A stretch of 64,000 nt of DNA from the NCBI RefSeq assembly GCF_028372415.1, contig NC_092877.1, forward strand, positions 219,271,616 to 219,335,615, given 5' to 3'. This DNA comes from Notamacropus eugenii. Taxonomy: Eukaryota > Chordata > Mammalia > Diprotodontia > Macropodidae. Positions 11,815-22,144 of this stretch are shown here, piece after piece (position 1 is the stretch's first letter; the number at the start of each line of letters is the position of its first letter). Made by a program: the position numbers and the translations under genes. The notes beneath the pieces are model-generated. The model was not told the DNA's origin and did not search any database. It saw nothing but the letters and a program-made list of their open reading frames with translations.

Positions 11815-12425
11815 TTAGTTCAGAGGAAAAAGAGCTTTCCAAGCATGAGGGACAGTCAAAGAAAATATTGCTAGCAGAGAGTCAGAATGTTTTGTTTGTA
11901 GAAGAGTTAGGAGGTCTCCTACATATGCATGTATGTGTGTGTATATATGTGATTGTACATATACACATATACACATTTGTATGAATATATACATATGTGG
12001 ATAGATAGATATGTGTAGATGGATATAGATATCTATTTATCTACACAAAGGGAAGACAGAATCAGATGAGAAGAATATTTCAGGAATGGTGGTCAGCTGT
12101 ATCTTCGGTTTGGGAGAAGGAATATCTGGAAGAATAGCAATGAGGCCAGTGCCAACGAGGCCAACATGGAGGTGGAGTGAGGATCGTATTGTACAAGTTT
12201 GTGAAAGACTTTGAATGCTGGAGTATTTCATATCTGATCATGCTAGTAATAGGGAACTTCTGGACTTCATCAAATTGTCAGGGGTGTGGGGAGGGTAACA
12301 TAGTTAGATCTGTGATTTCAAACAATGAATCTGATAACTGAGTCAAGGAATAGATTGGAGTGGGGAGAAACTTAAGGGAAAAACAGCAAGCAGGAGGCTA
12401 TTCCAATAGCCCTGAGTCCAAGTCC
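11815..12425 (-). mobile_element. L2 LINE, antisense, with an internal microsatellite
   Basis: ttccaagcatgagggacagt followed downstream by gtgaaagactttgaatgctg, tagatctgtgatttcaaac, gattggagtggggagaaact and gcaggaggctattccaatag is the reverse complement of successive L2 ORF2/3' blocks in the expected order. A CATA/GATA microsatellite (about 11925-12045) interrupts it. It is highly decayed and no open frame survives. Confidence 0.65.
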
Positions 12426-12958
12426 AGTGATAGACCTCTACTGATGAACTCTATCCCCTTTGTTTCCTGCCAGCTCTGAGGGTTCTTGAGGCTACTTCCT
12501 ACTCTAGTGACTGTATCTGTATCTGTTTGAAAAATGTGTACCTGTGTTCCCCTAACAGTAACTCAAACTCTATCAAAATCCATCAAATCTGCAGCTTTAA
12601 TATGTAATATCTCTTTCTTGAAAAGTAGCTCCTGTTTTGGATACAATGGATACTTAAGAGATGCTGAGAAAAGATAAATTAACTCATAAGTGATTCCCAC
12701 TTGAAGGAGTGTTGTTCCTCTGATGGATCTAGTCTTAACTTTCTGTGTCTTTTTTTCAGTGTTACTCATGGGCTTGCTCAGTTATTTCACATACAATAGG
12801 TATTTCTTCATTCCTATTAAATCATTTTTACAAAATTAATAATTTGAAAAGAAATGGTGGTATTACACATTGTTAACATATTAACACTTCATTATCTCTT
12901 TTTGCATGCTGTGAATATATCAATGGCTAGACTTGGGTGAGATATTATTAGGAAGAAA
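12426..12958. other. Unique sequence
   Basis: No gene or repeat recognised between the antisense L2 and the purine tract. Confidence 0.35.
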
Positions 12959-13168
12959 AAAGAAGCAGAAGCAGAAGCAGAAGCAGAAGCAGAAGCAGAA
13001 GCAGAAGAAGAAGAAGAAGAAGAAGAAGAAGAAGAAGAAGAAGAAGAAGAAGAAGGAGAAGGAGAAGGAGAAGGAGAAGGAGAAGGAGAAGGAGAAGGAG
13101 AAGGAGAAGGAGAGGAGAAGGAGAAGGAGAAGGAGAAAGAAAAAAAGAAAGAGAAAGAAAGAAAGAAA

Positions 13169-13216
<48 letters not shown>

Positions 13217-13235
13217 GAAGAAAGGAAGAAAGGAA

Positions 13236-13332
<97 letters not shown>

Positions 13333-13560
13333 GAAGGAAGGAAGGAAGGAAGGAAGGAAGGAAGGAAGGAAGGAAGGAAGGAAGGAAGGAAGGAAGGAAG
13401 AAAGGAAGGAAGGAAGAAGGAAAGAAAGAAAGAAACTAAGAAAGAAAGAAAGGAAGGAAGGAAAGGAAGAAAGGAAGGAACGAAAGGAAGAGGTGGAAAA
13501 GGAGGAAAAGGAGAGAAAAAAAGAAGAAAGAGTAGGAGATGGAAGGAGAGGAGGAGGAGG
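12959..13560 (+). repeat. Long homopurine-homopyrimidine compound microsatellite
   Basis: In order: (gcagaa)n to about 13008, (gaa)n to about 13055, (ggagaa)n to about 13138, (gaaa)n with a few gga steps to about 13330, (ggaa)n to about 13410, then mixed purine repeats to about 13560. Positions 13003-13435 contain no pyrimidine on the plus strand (433 nt). The overlapping open frames on both strands (12892-13842 minus, 12933-13439 plus) are low-complexity Ser/Phe or Lys/Glu/Arg translations of the repeat, not genes. Confidence 0.97.
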
Positions 13561-13741
13561 AGACATGGAACCTGACTTGTTCAGGTAAAGCACACATAAG
13601 TGGCAGACCTGAGCTTCAAACTCACACCCTCTAAACCCAAACATCACAATCAAAGTGAAGAAAGAAACTAAAACATTTCCTGCAGAATTATAAAGTCCCC
13701 CCCACACACACACTTTTTTCTTTAGTATATCTAGTAACTGA

Positions 13742-13842
13742 CATAACTTTATTAGGTACTTACTATGTATCAGGCAATGTGTGAGGTGACTGGAGATAAA
13801 TGGAAAAAAAAAACAAACAGTCCTTGCTCTCATTGAATGCAT
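13742..13842 (-). mobile_element. L2 3' end, antisense
   Basis: aactttattaggtacttactatgtatcaggcaatgtg-type sequence followed by acagtccttgctctcattga is the reverse complement of the L2 3' terminus. Ancient short fragment. Confidence 0.6.
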
Positions 13843-14365
13843 TTGTGATTTTACCTTAGAGCAAATTATCTTAAGAAATGTTTTGTGTCTAATTCATAAC
13901 ATCAGAAGTATACACACACACATACACATTATATTAGAAAATTACAGTTAACTCCTAGATTTTTTTGCTTTATATAAATTTTTATATTGACTGTACAAGG
14001 AACATGTTTAAATTATCCATGCCCTTTGATTAGCCATTCCCAAATTGGAAATGTCTCCCAGTGAAAGAAAATTTTTTACCAAAATTTTCTTAGCAGAATT
14101 CTTCATGATGGCAATAAACTGAAAACAAACTGGATTACCAAAAGCAAATGACTTTAAAAATATGGTATACGAAAGTAATATGTTACTATAAAACAATGCT
14201 ACCCTCCCATTCCCTAGGTGCCCTTTGCTGTCTTGCTTGCATGTATTTGTACGTGTTTGTATCCACATATATGTGTACACAAGTGCACACACACAGGTTT
14301 TTTATTTGGAAATCAGCTAGGTTGTCAAAATCCAAAAATGACTTACTGACCCTTGTGTGAGTTTT

Positions 14366-14471
14366 CATCAACATTTGTGCCAGCTGTTTCCCATGCATGG
14401 AATATTTTTTCTTTTTACCTTTGCTTCTTGACATCTCTAGTTTTATCTAAGATTCAGTTCAAATGATATTT
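14366..14471 (+). mobile_element. L2 LINE 3' part, left piece (split by RPL8 retrocopy)
   Basis: gccagctgtttcccatgcat, ggaat and gattcagttcaaatgatatt match L2 blocks of the type ctgttccccatgcctggaat ... gtctcagctcaaatcc. The sequence resumes at 15299 after the retrocopy, with the 13-bp tcaaatgatattt duplicated. Confidence 0.7.
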
Positions 14472-15298
14472 TTTCCCTTTTTTTTTTTTTTTTTGCAATT
14501 TCCAAAATAAATTTTATTGTAAGGTTTCTGCATTTAGTTCTCCTTCTCTTGCAGTCTTGGTTCTCCAGAGTTGACCAGTACACCGGACAGCAATGAGCCC
14601 GACTTTTCTTCCAACTGAGGCGTTTCTCTTCTAATGGTGGATGGTTTTTCAATATGCTGGTGATTGCCTCCTCCAAAGGGAAGTTCCACGAGATTTATGG
14701 CCACACGCTGGACACGAGGCCAGCAGTTTCTCTTGGCCTTGTATTTGTGGTAGACACAACCTGCCTTAAAGATGGGTTTATCAATATGACCTCCTCCAGC
14801 AACAACACCAACCACAGCTCTGCTTGCAGAAGAGACCACTTTCTTAGAGCCTGAAGGTAACTCCACCCGTGTTTTCTTGGTTTCAGGGTTATGGGAAACC
14901 ATTGTGGCATAGTTTCCAGATGCACGGGCAAGCTTACCCCAGTCCCCAGGATTTTCTTCAAGACAGCATACTATGGTCCCTTTAGGGATAATGCTACCTG
15001 GCAGAATATTACCAATGTTCAGCTGAGCTTTCTTACCACAGTACACAAGTTGAACCGTATGGATGTCTTCAGCAGCAATGAACAACTCTGTCTTCTTTTT
15101 AAATCGGCAAGGATCCCAGAAAGCTACTTTTTGCAAGAGGAGTCCTTCTGCTTGGTTGGCGAAGTCGACAGCCTGGAGCTTGGCGGTCCTTTTCCTGTGC
15201 TTCACGTGAGCGTGGAAGACTGAGCCCTTACCCTTCCTCTGACCACGGATCACTCGACCCATTTTGCTCGGTGTGACTTTGGACTTTCTAGAAAGAGA
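14472..15298 (-). mobile_element. Processed retrocopy of the RPL8 mRNA (whole insert)
   Basis: The insert is bounded by exact 13-bp direct repeats tcaaatgatattt at 14459-14471 and 15299-15311. On the minus strand it begins tctctttctagaaagtcc, containing a CTCTTTC terminal-oligopyrimidine-like start as in ribosomal protein mRNAs, so the 5' end looks close to complete. It ends with a polyadenylation signal AATAAA (complement of 14513-14518) and a poly-A tail (T run 14478-14494). There are no introns. These are the hallmarks of L1-mediated retroposition. The target was an L2 LINE. Confidence 0.95.
14534..15262 (-). pseudogene. RPL8: RPL8 (ribosomal protein uL2) processed pseudogene, frame still open
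   Basis: Translation gives 242 residues starting [20 protein letters not shown], against 257 in mammalian RPL8, a protein of the large ribosomal subunit. Highly conserved blocks are intact, such as [61 protein letters not shown] and [17 protein letters not shown]. Compared with recalled human RPL8, a 15-residue net loss follows VDFA (the [20 protein letters not shown] part is reduced to about nine unrelated residues). Near the C terminus a 2-base gain after the RRE codons and a 2-base loss before the final QEKEN shift about 22 residues out of frame and then restore the frame. Many substitutions at invariant sites (for example G-to-D and R-to-C or Q changes) argue that it is not functional. 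The overlapping short frames on both strands are shadows. Confidence 0.95.
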
Positions 15299-15507
15299 TC
15301 AAATGATATTTCTTAAGGGAGTCCTTTCTGGTTATTAGGTTTCCTCCAGATTAATTTGTATTGAGTGAATTCATTTTCTTCCTTGTCTATATTTACTAAC
15401 TTCCCCAGTAGAAAGTAACCTCCTTAAGATTTCTTTCATTTATTGTACTTGAATTCCAGTACCTAGTAAAATACTGGTACATAAAGTGTTTAAAAATGCC
15501 TGTTGAT
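15299..15507 (+). mobile_element. L2 LINE 3' end, right piece
   Basis: Continues the L2 interrupted at 14471. taagggagtcctttctggtt, agaaagtaacctccttaaga and ccagtacctagtaaaatact correspond to the L2 3' end (gaaagtaagctccttgaggg ... cagcgcctagcacagtgcct ... aataaatgttt). Confidence 0.75.
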
Positions 15508-18184
15508 GTAGATCTAGAGAGCAGAACATAATTAATGTTGGAAAAAATATGAATTCATTGTAATTGAGATAAAAATATTTTCTATGAAAATTAGCCCCAC
15601 ACAATATTAAAAGTTACTTTCTATATTCATATTTCAGCGTAGTCTTCATGAAGAAATGCCATCTCGTCAAATGGAGAAAAAAAAGTTGAAATAATTAGGT
15701 GGTCTAAAATTTCAATCCATATATCTATACAGACTTTAGCTTTGTATTATTGACAGACAATTTCAACCCAAAAGAAAAATGTTTCTGGAAATCAAAGGGA
15801 TTTTGTAATAGTTGAAGGTATAACAGAATTTCCTCCTGTTGATTAACATTAAAAATGAAAAGCCATTTAAAAATGAATCAAAGTATATTATAAGGAGAAT
15901 CTATTTCAAAACATTATAAATTAAGATTTTGAAAAAAATTAAAAATTAATATTGCTTTGGGTTTGAGATATATATTCATATAAAACACATAACAAATCTT
16001 TGTGTGCATAAATTTTTATACCCAATGTGGTTTTTTGCCACAATATAATCATATTAACATTAAACCATACTTATGAAAACATCCTAAAATAATTTTAATA
16101 TATGTGAAAGTTATGTTTATTGTTAGATTAAGCTATGGCAGACATACTGAAGTCTTTGTATTTGGAATATATAGTCTTTCACCTCTCTTGAGTGATCTAA
16201 GAACCCCATTTAAAGATTTCTGAGACCATAGTGCTTTTTTTTTTTTCAGAGTTAATGCTTCAGTCCCAGACTTCTGGCAATTACAATGCAATACATCTGC
16301 AAACAGAATGGATTCTGTTCTACCCTTAACTCCCAAAATGTGAACTTCAAAAGGTTTATGGAAGACATATTGCATTCTAACATACATATCTGTCATGCAT
16401 AAGAACTAGTTAACTAATTTGCTTGCTTTGGGGTTCGTTTTTTTCTTACAAACTATATATAATTCTTTGAATTCAAACTCATAAAAACTGTTGATGAGAT
16501 ACAGCTTCAGAGGAATATTTTCTGACTCATAATATTTCAAAAAACACATTTCTGGAAACTTTGCTATATTAAATCTTATTAATACAGAGGTCTGGAGCAA
16601 TCATTATTGAGTTGTCATCATAGTCTACAGAATATAAATCTAAACAAATGCGTCTAGTATAAAGAGAATTCTTTATTAAAACCACCTTTCTTTAAGGTTC
16701 TATTACCTCAATATGTGATTTTGTTGTATTTAAGGCAGCCTTCCTCCCACGACCCTGATGCTGGTCAGCTCCTTTTTGTGTGCTATCAGAATCTCGTCCA
16801 TTAGGAATGAGGCACTTCCAGGAACTTCTTTAGACTGTTGACTAGAACTGCTCAAAGGGACAATGTTGAAGAAAGTGAATGAAAACCTTAAATTCCTTTT
16901 ATTGGTGTTGTTGTTGGAATCAAGCTACTTCAAAATTGTTTGGATTCTTTGTTCTTATTCCCTTCCTTTCTTTCTAATCTAGGCATCATCTTTTTCATAT
17001 CACATTCAATGAATAAAAGTTCACTTTTTAACTAAAATTTCTTCATTTATTTATTAGAAAGACCTCAGTATTCATCCACACTTGTGACTGACTTTTTCTT
17101 AGGCTATTTAAAACACTGACACTTGATATTCATCTGGAGAAATGAATCAGTTTTCGAAATGTGTTTTCGATGGAATAAAAAGGCTCACGTACATCAGAAA
17201 CCTTTACATGTGATTTGCTGCAGCTCACGTTACAGCAAGGTGGAAACAATGTCAGTGAGAACAAAGTCAAATTTCTCTATAACCCAATGTGAATAACAGT
17301 CTTTTGGCTAATAATGCCAAGATTAATATGTTACCAGTGTGCATAATAATTTTAAGTATAAGTTTTAAAATTTTAACAGACCAACCTCCTGTATGCCTAG
17401 TCATAATAAGATCTGCTTTCCATACTGTGTTCTATATATATATGTATATACACATGCATTTTCAAAGCACTAGTAAGTAAAGAAGGAACACCCAGTGCTA
17501 TCTTATTTCAAAACAAGTAAAGCACCATCTGTTTTAATCAAATGAAGGAAAGATAAAGTTCAGCTAATGGCAGCTGACATGCCAATTCTAGTTCAGTTGA
17601 GTAAGCAGTTCTAAAATGGGGTTATAGCATTAGCCAACTGTCTTGAATTAAGAAAGACTTTTCATGAGCTAATAATTGTGAAAGTGTTAAATATTGGTAT
17701 TTCCCACTGCAACATATCTGACAGCCTGAATATTGTGCTTTTAGCCACAAAATATGAAAATACTTAAAGGAAGGTATTAGTATGTAAGATTAATCTTCTA
17801 CTGATGAGTCATGGAAATATGGAAAAAATTGTAAAAGGCATCAGGCTGAATTGAACACTACCTATAATAGAACAGAGCCATTAAACAAACCACCCATGGG
17901 GCATCTGAGACAGATTAAAGTATAATTTAAAAATATTTAACAAAATCTAAAAAAAATAATAACTTATATTCTCAATATATGGTCCATAACAATCATTATG
18001 CATGTTTTAGTGGCTCCTGTCTCTAACTGATAGAGTATATCTCTATTGCATTCAGAGTATGTACTGATATACATGATATCTCTACTGATACAGAGTATAA
18101 CCATGCTGATGAGATAACAAATTCATCTGAGTATTTAAGGAGATTTTTAATTAATAAATTTAGAGTATTAAAAACTGTCAGATG
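15508..18184. other. Unique AT-rich sequence
   Basis: About 2.7 kb without a recognised gene or repeat. The block 17060-17290 is of more mixed composition and is noted in the findings. A short TATATA/CATG run lies at 17435-17460. Confidence 0.35.
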
Positions 18185-18335
18185 CCATGTATTCCATCTC
18201 TCTCATTTCCTTAGGCAAAGAAATGGAAAACAAGAAAGTTTAAGTGACTCACAAAATCACATGGATGGTGAATGTCAAAGGCGAGATTTGGAACCAAGTC
18301 TCCCCACTCTAAAGCCCAGACTCTTAACTGTTTAC
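18185..18335 (-). mobile_element. MIR-like SINE, antisense
   Basis: ttccttaggcaaagaaatgg, agtttaagtgactcacaaaa, gcgagatttggaaccaagtc and cccagactcttaactgttt follow the reversed MIR order (gaaactgaggc ... ttaagtgacttgccc ... gggatttgaacccag ... gactcttaaccac). Confidence 0.65.
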
Positions 18336-18621
18336 ATTATCTTTAAAAAAAAAAAAATCAAACTTTCGTTTCATTTTTACGTGATGTTTTACCTCATTTT
18401 TATTTACCTTTTACATTCCCCCAATGAACACTTTCTTGGATAGAAGAGAAAAATATTTAAGCAAAGCTCTCTAACAGAGTGACCATTTCTGTCTGGACAA
18501 ATTCTCTTTTACAACATTTGAAATCTTGACTTTTTTACTGAAAGGAAGAAGATGCACTTAATTAGCAGTTCTCTAAAAAGAAAGATTGTACATTAGAATT
18601 CAAAGAATCATGTGATCTGAG

Positions 18622-18735
18622 TATCATAGATTTAAAACTGGAAGAAACTTGTGAAACCATCATCGTTAAGCCCCTCATTTTACAGCTGAAGAACCTGAAA
18701 CCCAGTGAGTTTAAGTGATTCATTTGAATTCAGAT
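18622..18735 (-). mobile_element. MIR-related SINE, antisense
   Basis: catagatttaaaactggaag, aacttgtgaaaccatcatcg, ctcattttacagctgaagaa and cccagtgagtttaagtgatt match the reverse complement of the SINE type seen in sense at 55464-55645, including its agatctagagctggaaggga-like tail. Confidence 0.65.
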
Positions 18736-18767
18736 GCATTTTTAGTATGACTATTGACATTATTAAA

Positions 18768-18935
18768 GACATTATCTTTATTTTTCTTTCAGATCTACTT
18801 TTTTCACACTGTATTACTTCATGCAAATGTTTCTTACTTTCTTTGAATTTCCCCATATTCATCATTTTTATGATTCAATATTTCATTGTATTTATATGCC
18901 ATTGTTCAGCCAATCTTCAATAAATGACTTTCTAG
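18768..18935 (-). mobile_element. Antisense L1 fragment (ORF2 C-terminal region)
   Basis: ttcattgtatttatatgcca and ttgttcagccaatcttcaat resemble the blocks at 31310-31370 of the full-length L1 (ttccattacattcgtacacc ... acagccattctccagc). It runs into a microsatellite at 18942. Confidence 0.55.
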
Positions 18936-18941
18936 ATGATA

Positions 18942-19090
18942 CATATATATATATGTGTGTGTGTGTGTATGTGTGTATGTATATATGCATGTGTATATAC
19001 ATAAGTGTATTTATGTATATATATATATATATACATATATAATGTGTGTATGTATATAGATAGATAAATAGATAGATAGATAGATAGATA
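18942..19090. repeat. (TATG)n/(TA)n/(GATA)n compound microsatellite
   Basis: Alternating TG/TA units followed by seven GATA-type units at 19057-19090. Confidence 0.9.
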
Positions 19091-19107
19091 ATTTTTAGGT
19101 TCTGTGA

Positions 19108-19255
19108 AAGAGGTTTATACTATCCTACAATCTTAAGAAGAAAGGGACCTTAGAAATAATCCAGATGTTCCTCTGTTTATAGATGAGGAAACTGAGGCCC
19201 AAAAGAGGTTGCACTATTTATATAAGTCCACAAAGGTAGAAAATGAGTGAGAACA
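19108..19255 (-). mobile_element. MIR-related SINE, antisense
   Basis: agggaccttagaaataatcc, atagatgaggaaactgaggc and ccaaaagaggttgcactatt are the antisense 3'-half signature of the same SINE family as 18622-18735. Confidence 0.65.
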
Positions 19256-19350
19256 TGGACTATCTGTTGCATTTCTTTGTATCCTTAACACTTAGAACAG
19301 TTTCTAGCACACAGAAGGTGCTTAACAATACCTTATTGACATATTGAATG
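19256..19350 (+). mobile_element. L2 3' end, sense
   Basis: ttctttgtatccttaacact, agaacagtttctagcacaca and gaaggtgcttaacaatacc match the L2 terminus. Confidence 0.65.
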
Positions 19351-20149
19351 TCTTTGATTCTTTTTTTCCCTTTCCTTTCCCTTTCTTCTTCATCATTTTT
19401 AAGGATTCAACTATTTCTTTGGTCAATTCACCCTCCCTACCTCCATAATAGTTTACTTCTGTTCATTAAATGGGAAAAGTACTTTAGCTGATCCAACTTG
19501 GGTGTAAATCAAATTGAATTTACCAGGCAATGTCCAGAAGAAAACCAGACACTCTGTATATAATTTGCCAATATCTTTATTCCACTCAGGCATTTCATGT
19601 TCTTTCTACATAGGATTTTTAATATACATTTTACCTCCCCTTCTGCCTTCATCTTCTTCCTTTTCCAAACTTTATTTTTTCCCTCCCCAAACATGGTTGA
19701 TTTTTTGCATACACTCATCCATCAAGGCAATGAGTAATCTGATTTTTTAAAAAATGGTCAATTAAAAAATTAATTCAGCATGGATGAGAGATCAATAAAA
19801 TATATCAGTTTTCATCAAGATTTCTACTATTAATAAAAATGACCAGCTTTTATGTTGATCTTTCAGGCTTAAGAAACACTTTACATATGTTATCTTCTTT
19901 GATCTGTATAACTACCTTGTAAAGTGGATGCTATTACTATCCTGAATTTAGGTCTTCCTGCTTCCGTATCTAACACTCCCTACTTACTAATTGCCTATTT
20001 CCTACATATTGTCCATGTCTCTATTATCCTTGAACAAACCCTCACTTGATGCCCATAGCTATCAATCATGCATCTCAGATCTAAGATTTCACTAAGTTCC
20101 TTGATATAATGGGTGCTTCCACTTCTTTTCTTCTCACTTTATTCTTAAC

Positions 20150-20790
20150 TCTCTGGAATCTAGCTACAAACCAACAGAACCTATTATTTTCAATATTACC
20201 AAAGACCCCTCAATTGCTCTATCTAATAGCCTATTGTTAAACAGCATCCTTCTTCATTTCTGTTTAGCCTCTGACACCATCAATCACCCTCTTATCTTGG
20301 ATAGTCTACTCTTTTTAGGTTTCTATGACACTGCTTTTTCCTGCCTCTTTCCTGACCTGTCTGATTGTTTTTTCTGAGTTTTCGTTTGATGGATCTTCAT
20401 CTAAGTCACACTTTCCAATAATGTGTTCATGATCTCCAAGGATATGTCCTGGGCTATTTCTTTATGTTATTTCATTTGGTAATCTCATTCACTGCCATGG
20501 ATTTAATGGTAATCTCTACATTGACGAACATCACATTTATTTGTTCAACTTCTTTTCTGACCTCTTTACACCTCCAACTGTCATTCAGACATCTTAAGAT
20601 GTCTTGTTGACATTTTAAATCCAACATCTCCAAAACTGAAGCTCTCTTGAGGTTTTCAATTATTAATATCTATACAGAAATCTCGTTTGTACCAATCTAT
20701 GAATTCCAAATCCAAAGCTCAGTTCTCTTTCCTACTCTAATCTGATAAGTCATTTTAATCAAGCAAAAAATATGACTTTTTTTTGCAGAT
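20150..20790 (+). mobile_element. L2 LINE, reverse-transcriptase region, sense
   Basis: Translation around 20277-20370 reads NHPLILDSLLFLGFYDTAFS then CLFPDLSDC, matching the L2 reverse-transcriptase block (FDTVDH...LLL..L..LGF.DT.LSWF.SYLS). Downstream gtaatctcattcactgccat, ggatttaatggtaatctcta, catcttaagatgtcttgttg and aacatctccaaaactgaagc follow in the L2 order. It is broken by many stops and indels. Confidence 0.75.
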
Positions 20791-21459
20791 ATTGATTTGT
20801 TTTATTGGATTCACCCTCCACATTTCTCAGTATCTACTTGATGAGAGTTAACTCAATTTTATTTTTTAAAATGGTTATAGGCCATCCATGCATAAAATAA
20901 AACCATTACTTAATCAACTAAGTCTTCTGACACTAAGTTAATATAAACTCAGTCTCATTCACTGCCTATGTACTCCTTGCAAATGGGAATGGATAACTGA
21001 ATAAGAAAAAAGGTTAAAACTTTTATACTGTTTGAAAATTTTGCTGTGACAATATTACAGTTGGATCTGTTTTTGACACGCTGTGTAGATAAGCACATTC
21101 ATTTGTATTCATTGATATTAAGTATTTCAAGTACTCTGGAAAAGGTAGAGGAGTCTTTTTCACAATCCTATTGAATGGCAAAATAAGCACTCCCTAAACA
21201 TCAGGCCAAGACTGTGACACTAATTGTCACAAGAGGAAAAAAAAGGAAGAATTACAATTCATATAAGACATTTCAAGTCTCTAATGAATTTTCATAATAG
21301 GATTGGATTTGTGGCTTTTTAATTATACAACTATCAAATCATTACATATGACTGAACTTTAAAATCAAAATTAACTCATTAAAATTTATAAATTAAATCT
21401 TTTTTAAAATGAAGTTCAGTTTCTTATCAATTAGAGAAAAACAGGGAAAAATATTTTAC
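20791..21459. other. Unique AT-rich sequence
   Basis: No gene or repeat recognised. Confidence 0.35.
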
Positions 21460-21660
21460 AACAATGGTGTCAAACTCAAATTGAAATAGGGGTCTCTAAA
21501 CTATACCTGTGGGAAACACTTTCTTATTTTTCAAATGTTAATGTTTCCTCTGTTTTACTGTATTTTTATTCATTTTGGTAAATGTTTCCTAACTACATTT
21601 TAATTTGATTCAGACCTCACTTCAGAGTATTATGGGTCCATAAACATCACTGTCCTACAA
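21460..21660 (+). mobile_element. hAT-like non-autonomous DNA transposon remnant
   Basis: Begins caatggtgtcaaactcaaat and ends near catcactgtcc. Its interior (taatgtttcctctgttttac, ttttaatttgattcagacct) resembles a short MITE-like element with gtgtcaaactc termini that I recall as common in marsupial genomes. The terminal inverted repeat is only partly preserved on the right. Class assignment is from memory. Confidence 0.45.
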
Positions 21661-21837
21661 GACTTTAAATAAAAGTTTTATTCTCTCAAATTTTGAGATT
21701 ATTAAAGTGGCCATTTTGAAAACTATTTCTATATACTAAAGGTTATTATGTTCAGAACCACTTGTATTTTAATTAATTTCTCCTTCAATATTCAGTGCTT
21801 GTAATTATTGTCCATTTCCACATTTCCCCTGAAAGGT

Positions 21838-21915
21838 AAAATACATACGTACATACACATATATATGCATTCATACATACACATGTATGTACATATTCAT
21901 ATACATGACATATAA
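21838..21915. repeat. (ATAC)n/(CATA)n microsatellite
   Basis: Tandem acatacgt-, acatacac- and tgcattcatacatac-type units. Confidence 0.85.
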
Positions 21916-21936
21916 ATATCTTGCCACGTAATTTAC

Positions 21937-22144
21937 TTTTTTTTTAGAGGAGACACAAAGAATATTGTTTTACTCATACAGACAACAACTTTCTTACCCA
22001 ATTTCAGACAATTTTCTGAGTGGAAATATGACAGCAATGGGGAGGTTTTCATTATATATTGAAATCAAGAGAAAGTGGGATAAAAACTTAGTCCAGGGGT
22101 GACCAGATTTCAGTTATTAAGAACACGTATCTGTGGATGGCATC
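21937..22144 (-). other. Putative 3' UTR and decayed tail of the MEAK7 retrocopy
   Basis: About 200 nt follow the pseudogene stop and end in a short A run (T9 at 21937-21945 on the plus strand), consistent with a worn poly-A tail. I see no AATAAA signal. The flank left of the run (gtaatttac) has only a weak possible partner near 23820 (taatttaac), so a target duplication is not established. Confidence 0.4.

Noticed and set aside
12892-13842. The longest open frame in the window (316 codons, minus) and its 168-codon partner on the plus strand
   Set aside because: Both are translations of the purine/pyrimidine microsatellite into Ser/Phe/Pro or Lys/Glu/Arg runs, and the array is non-coding by every other sign.
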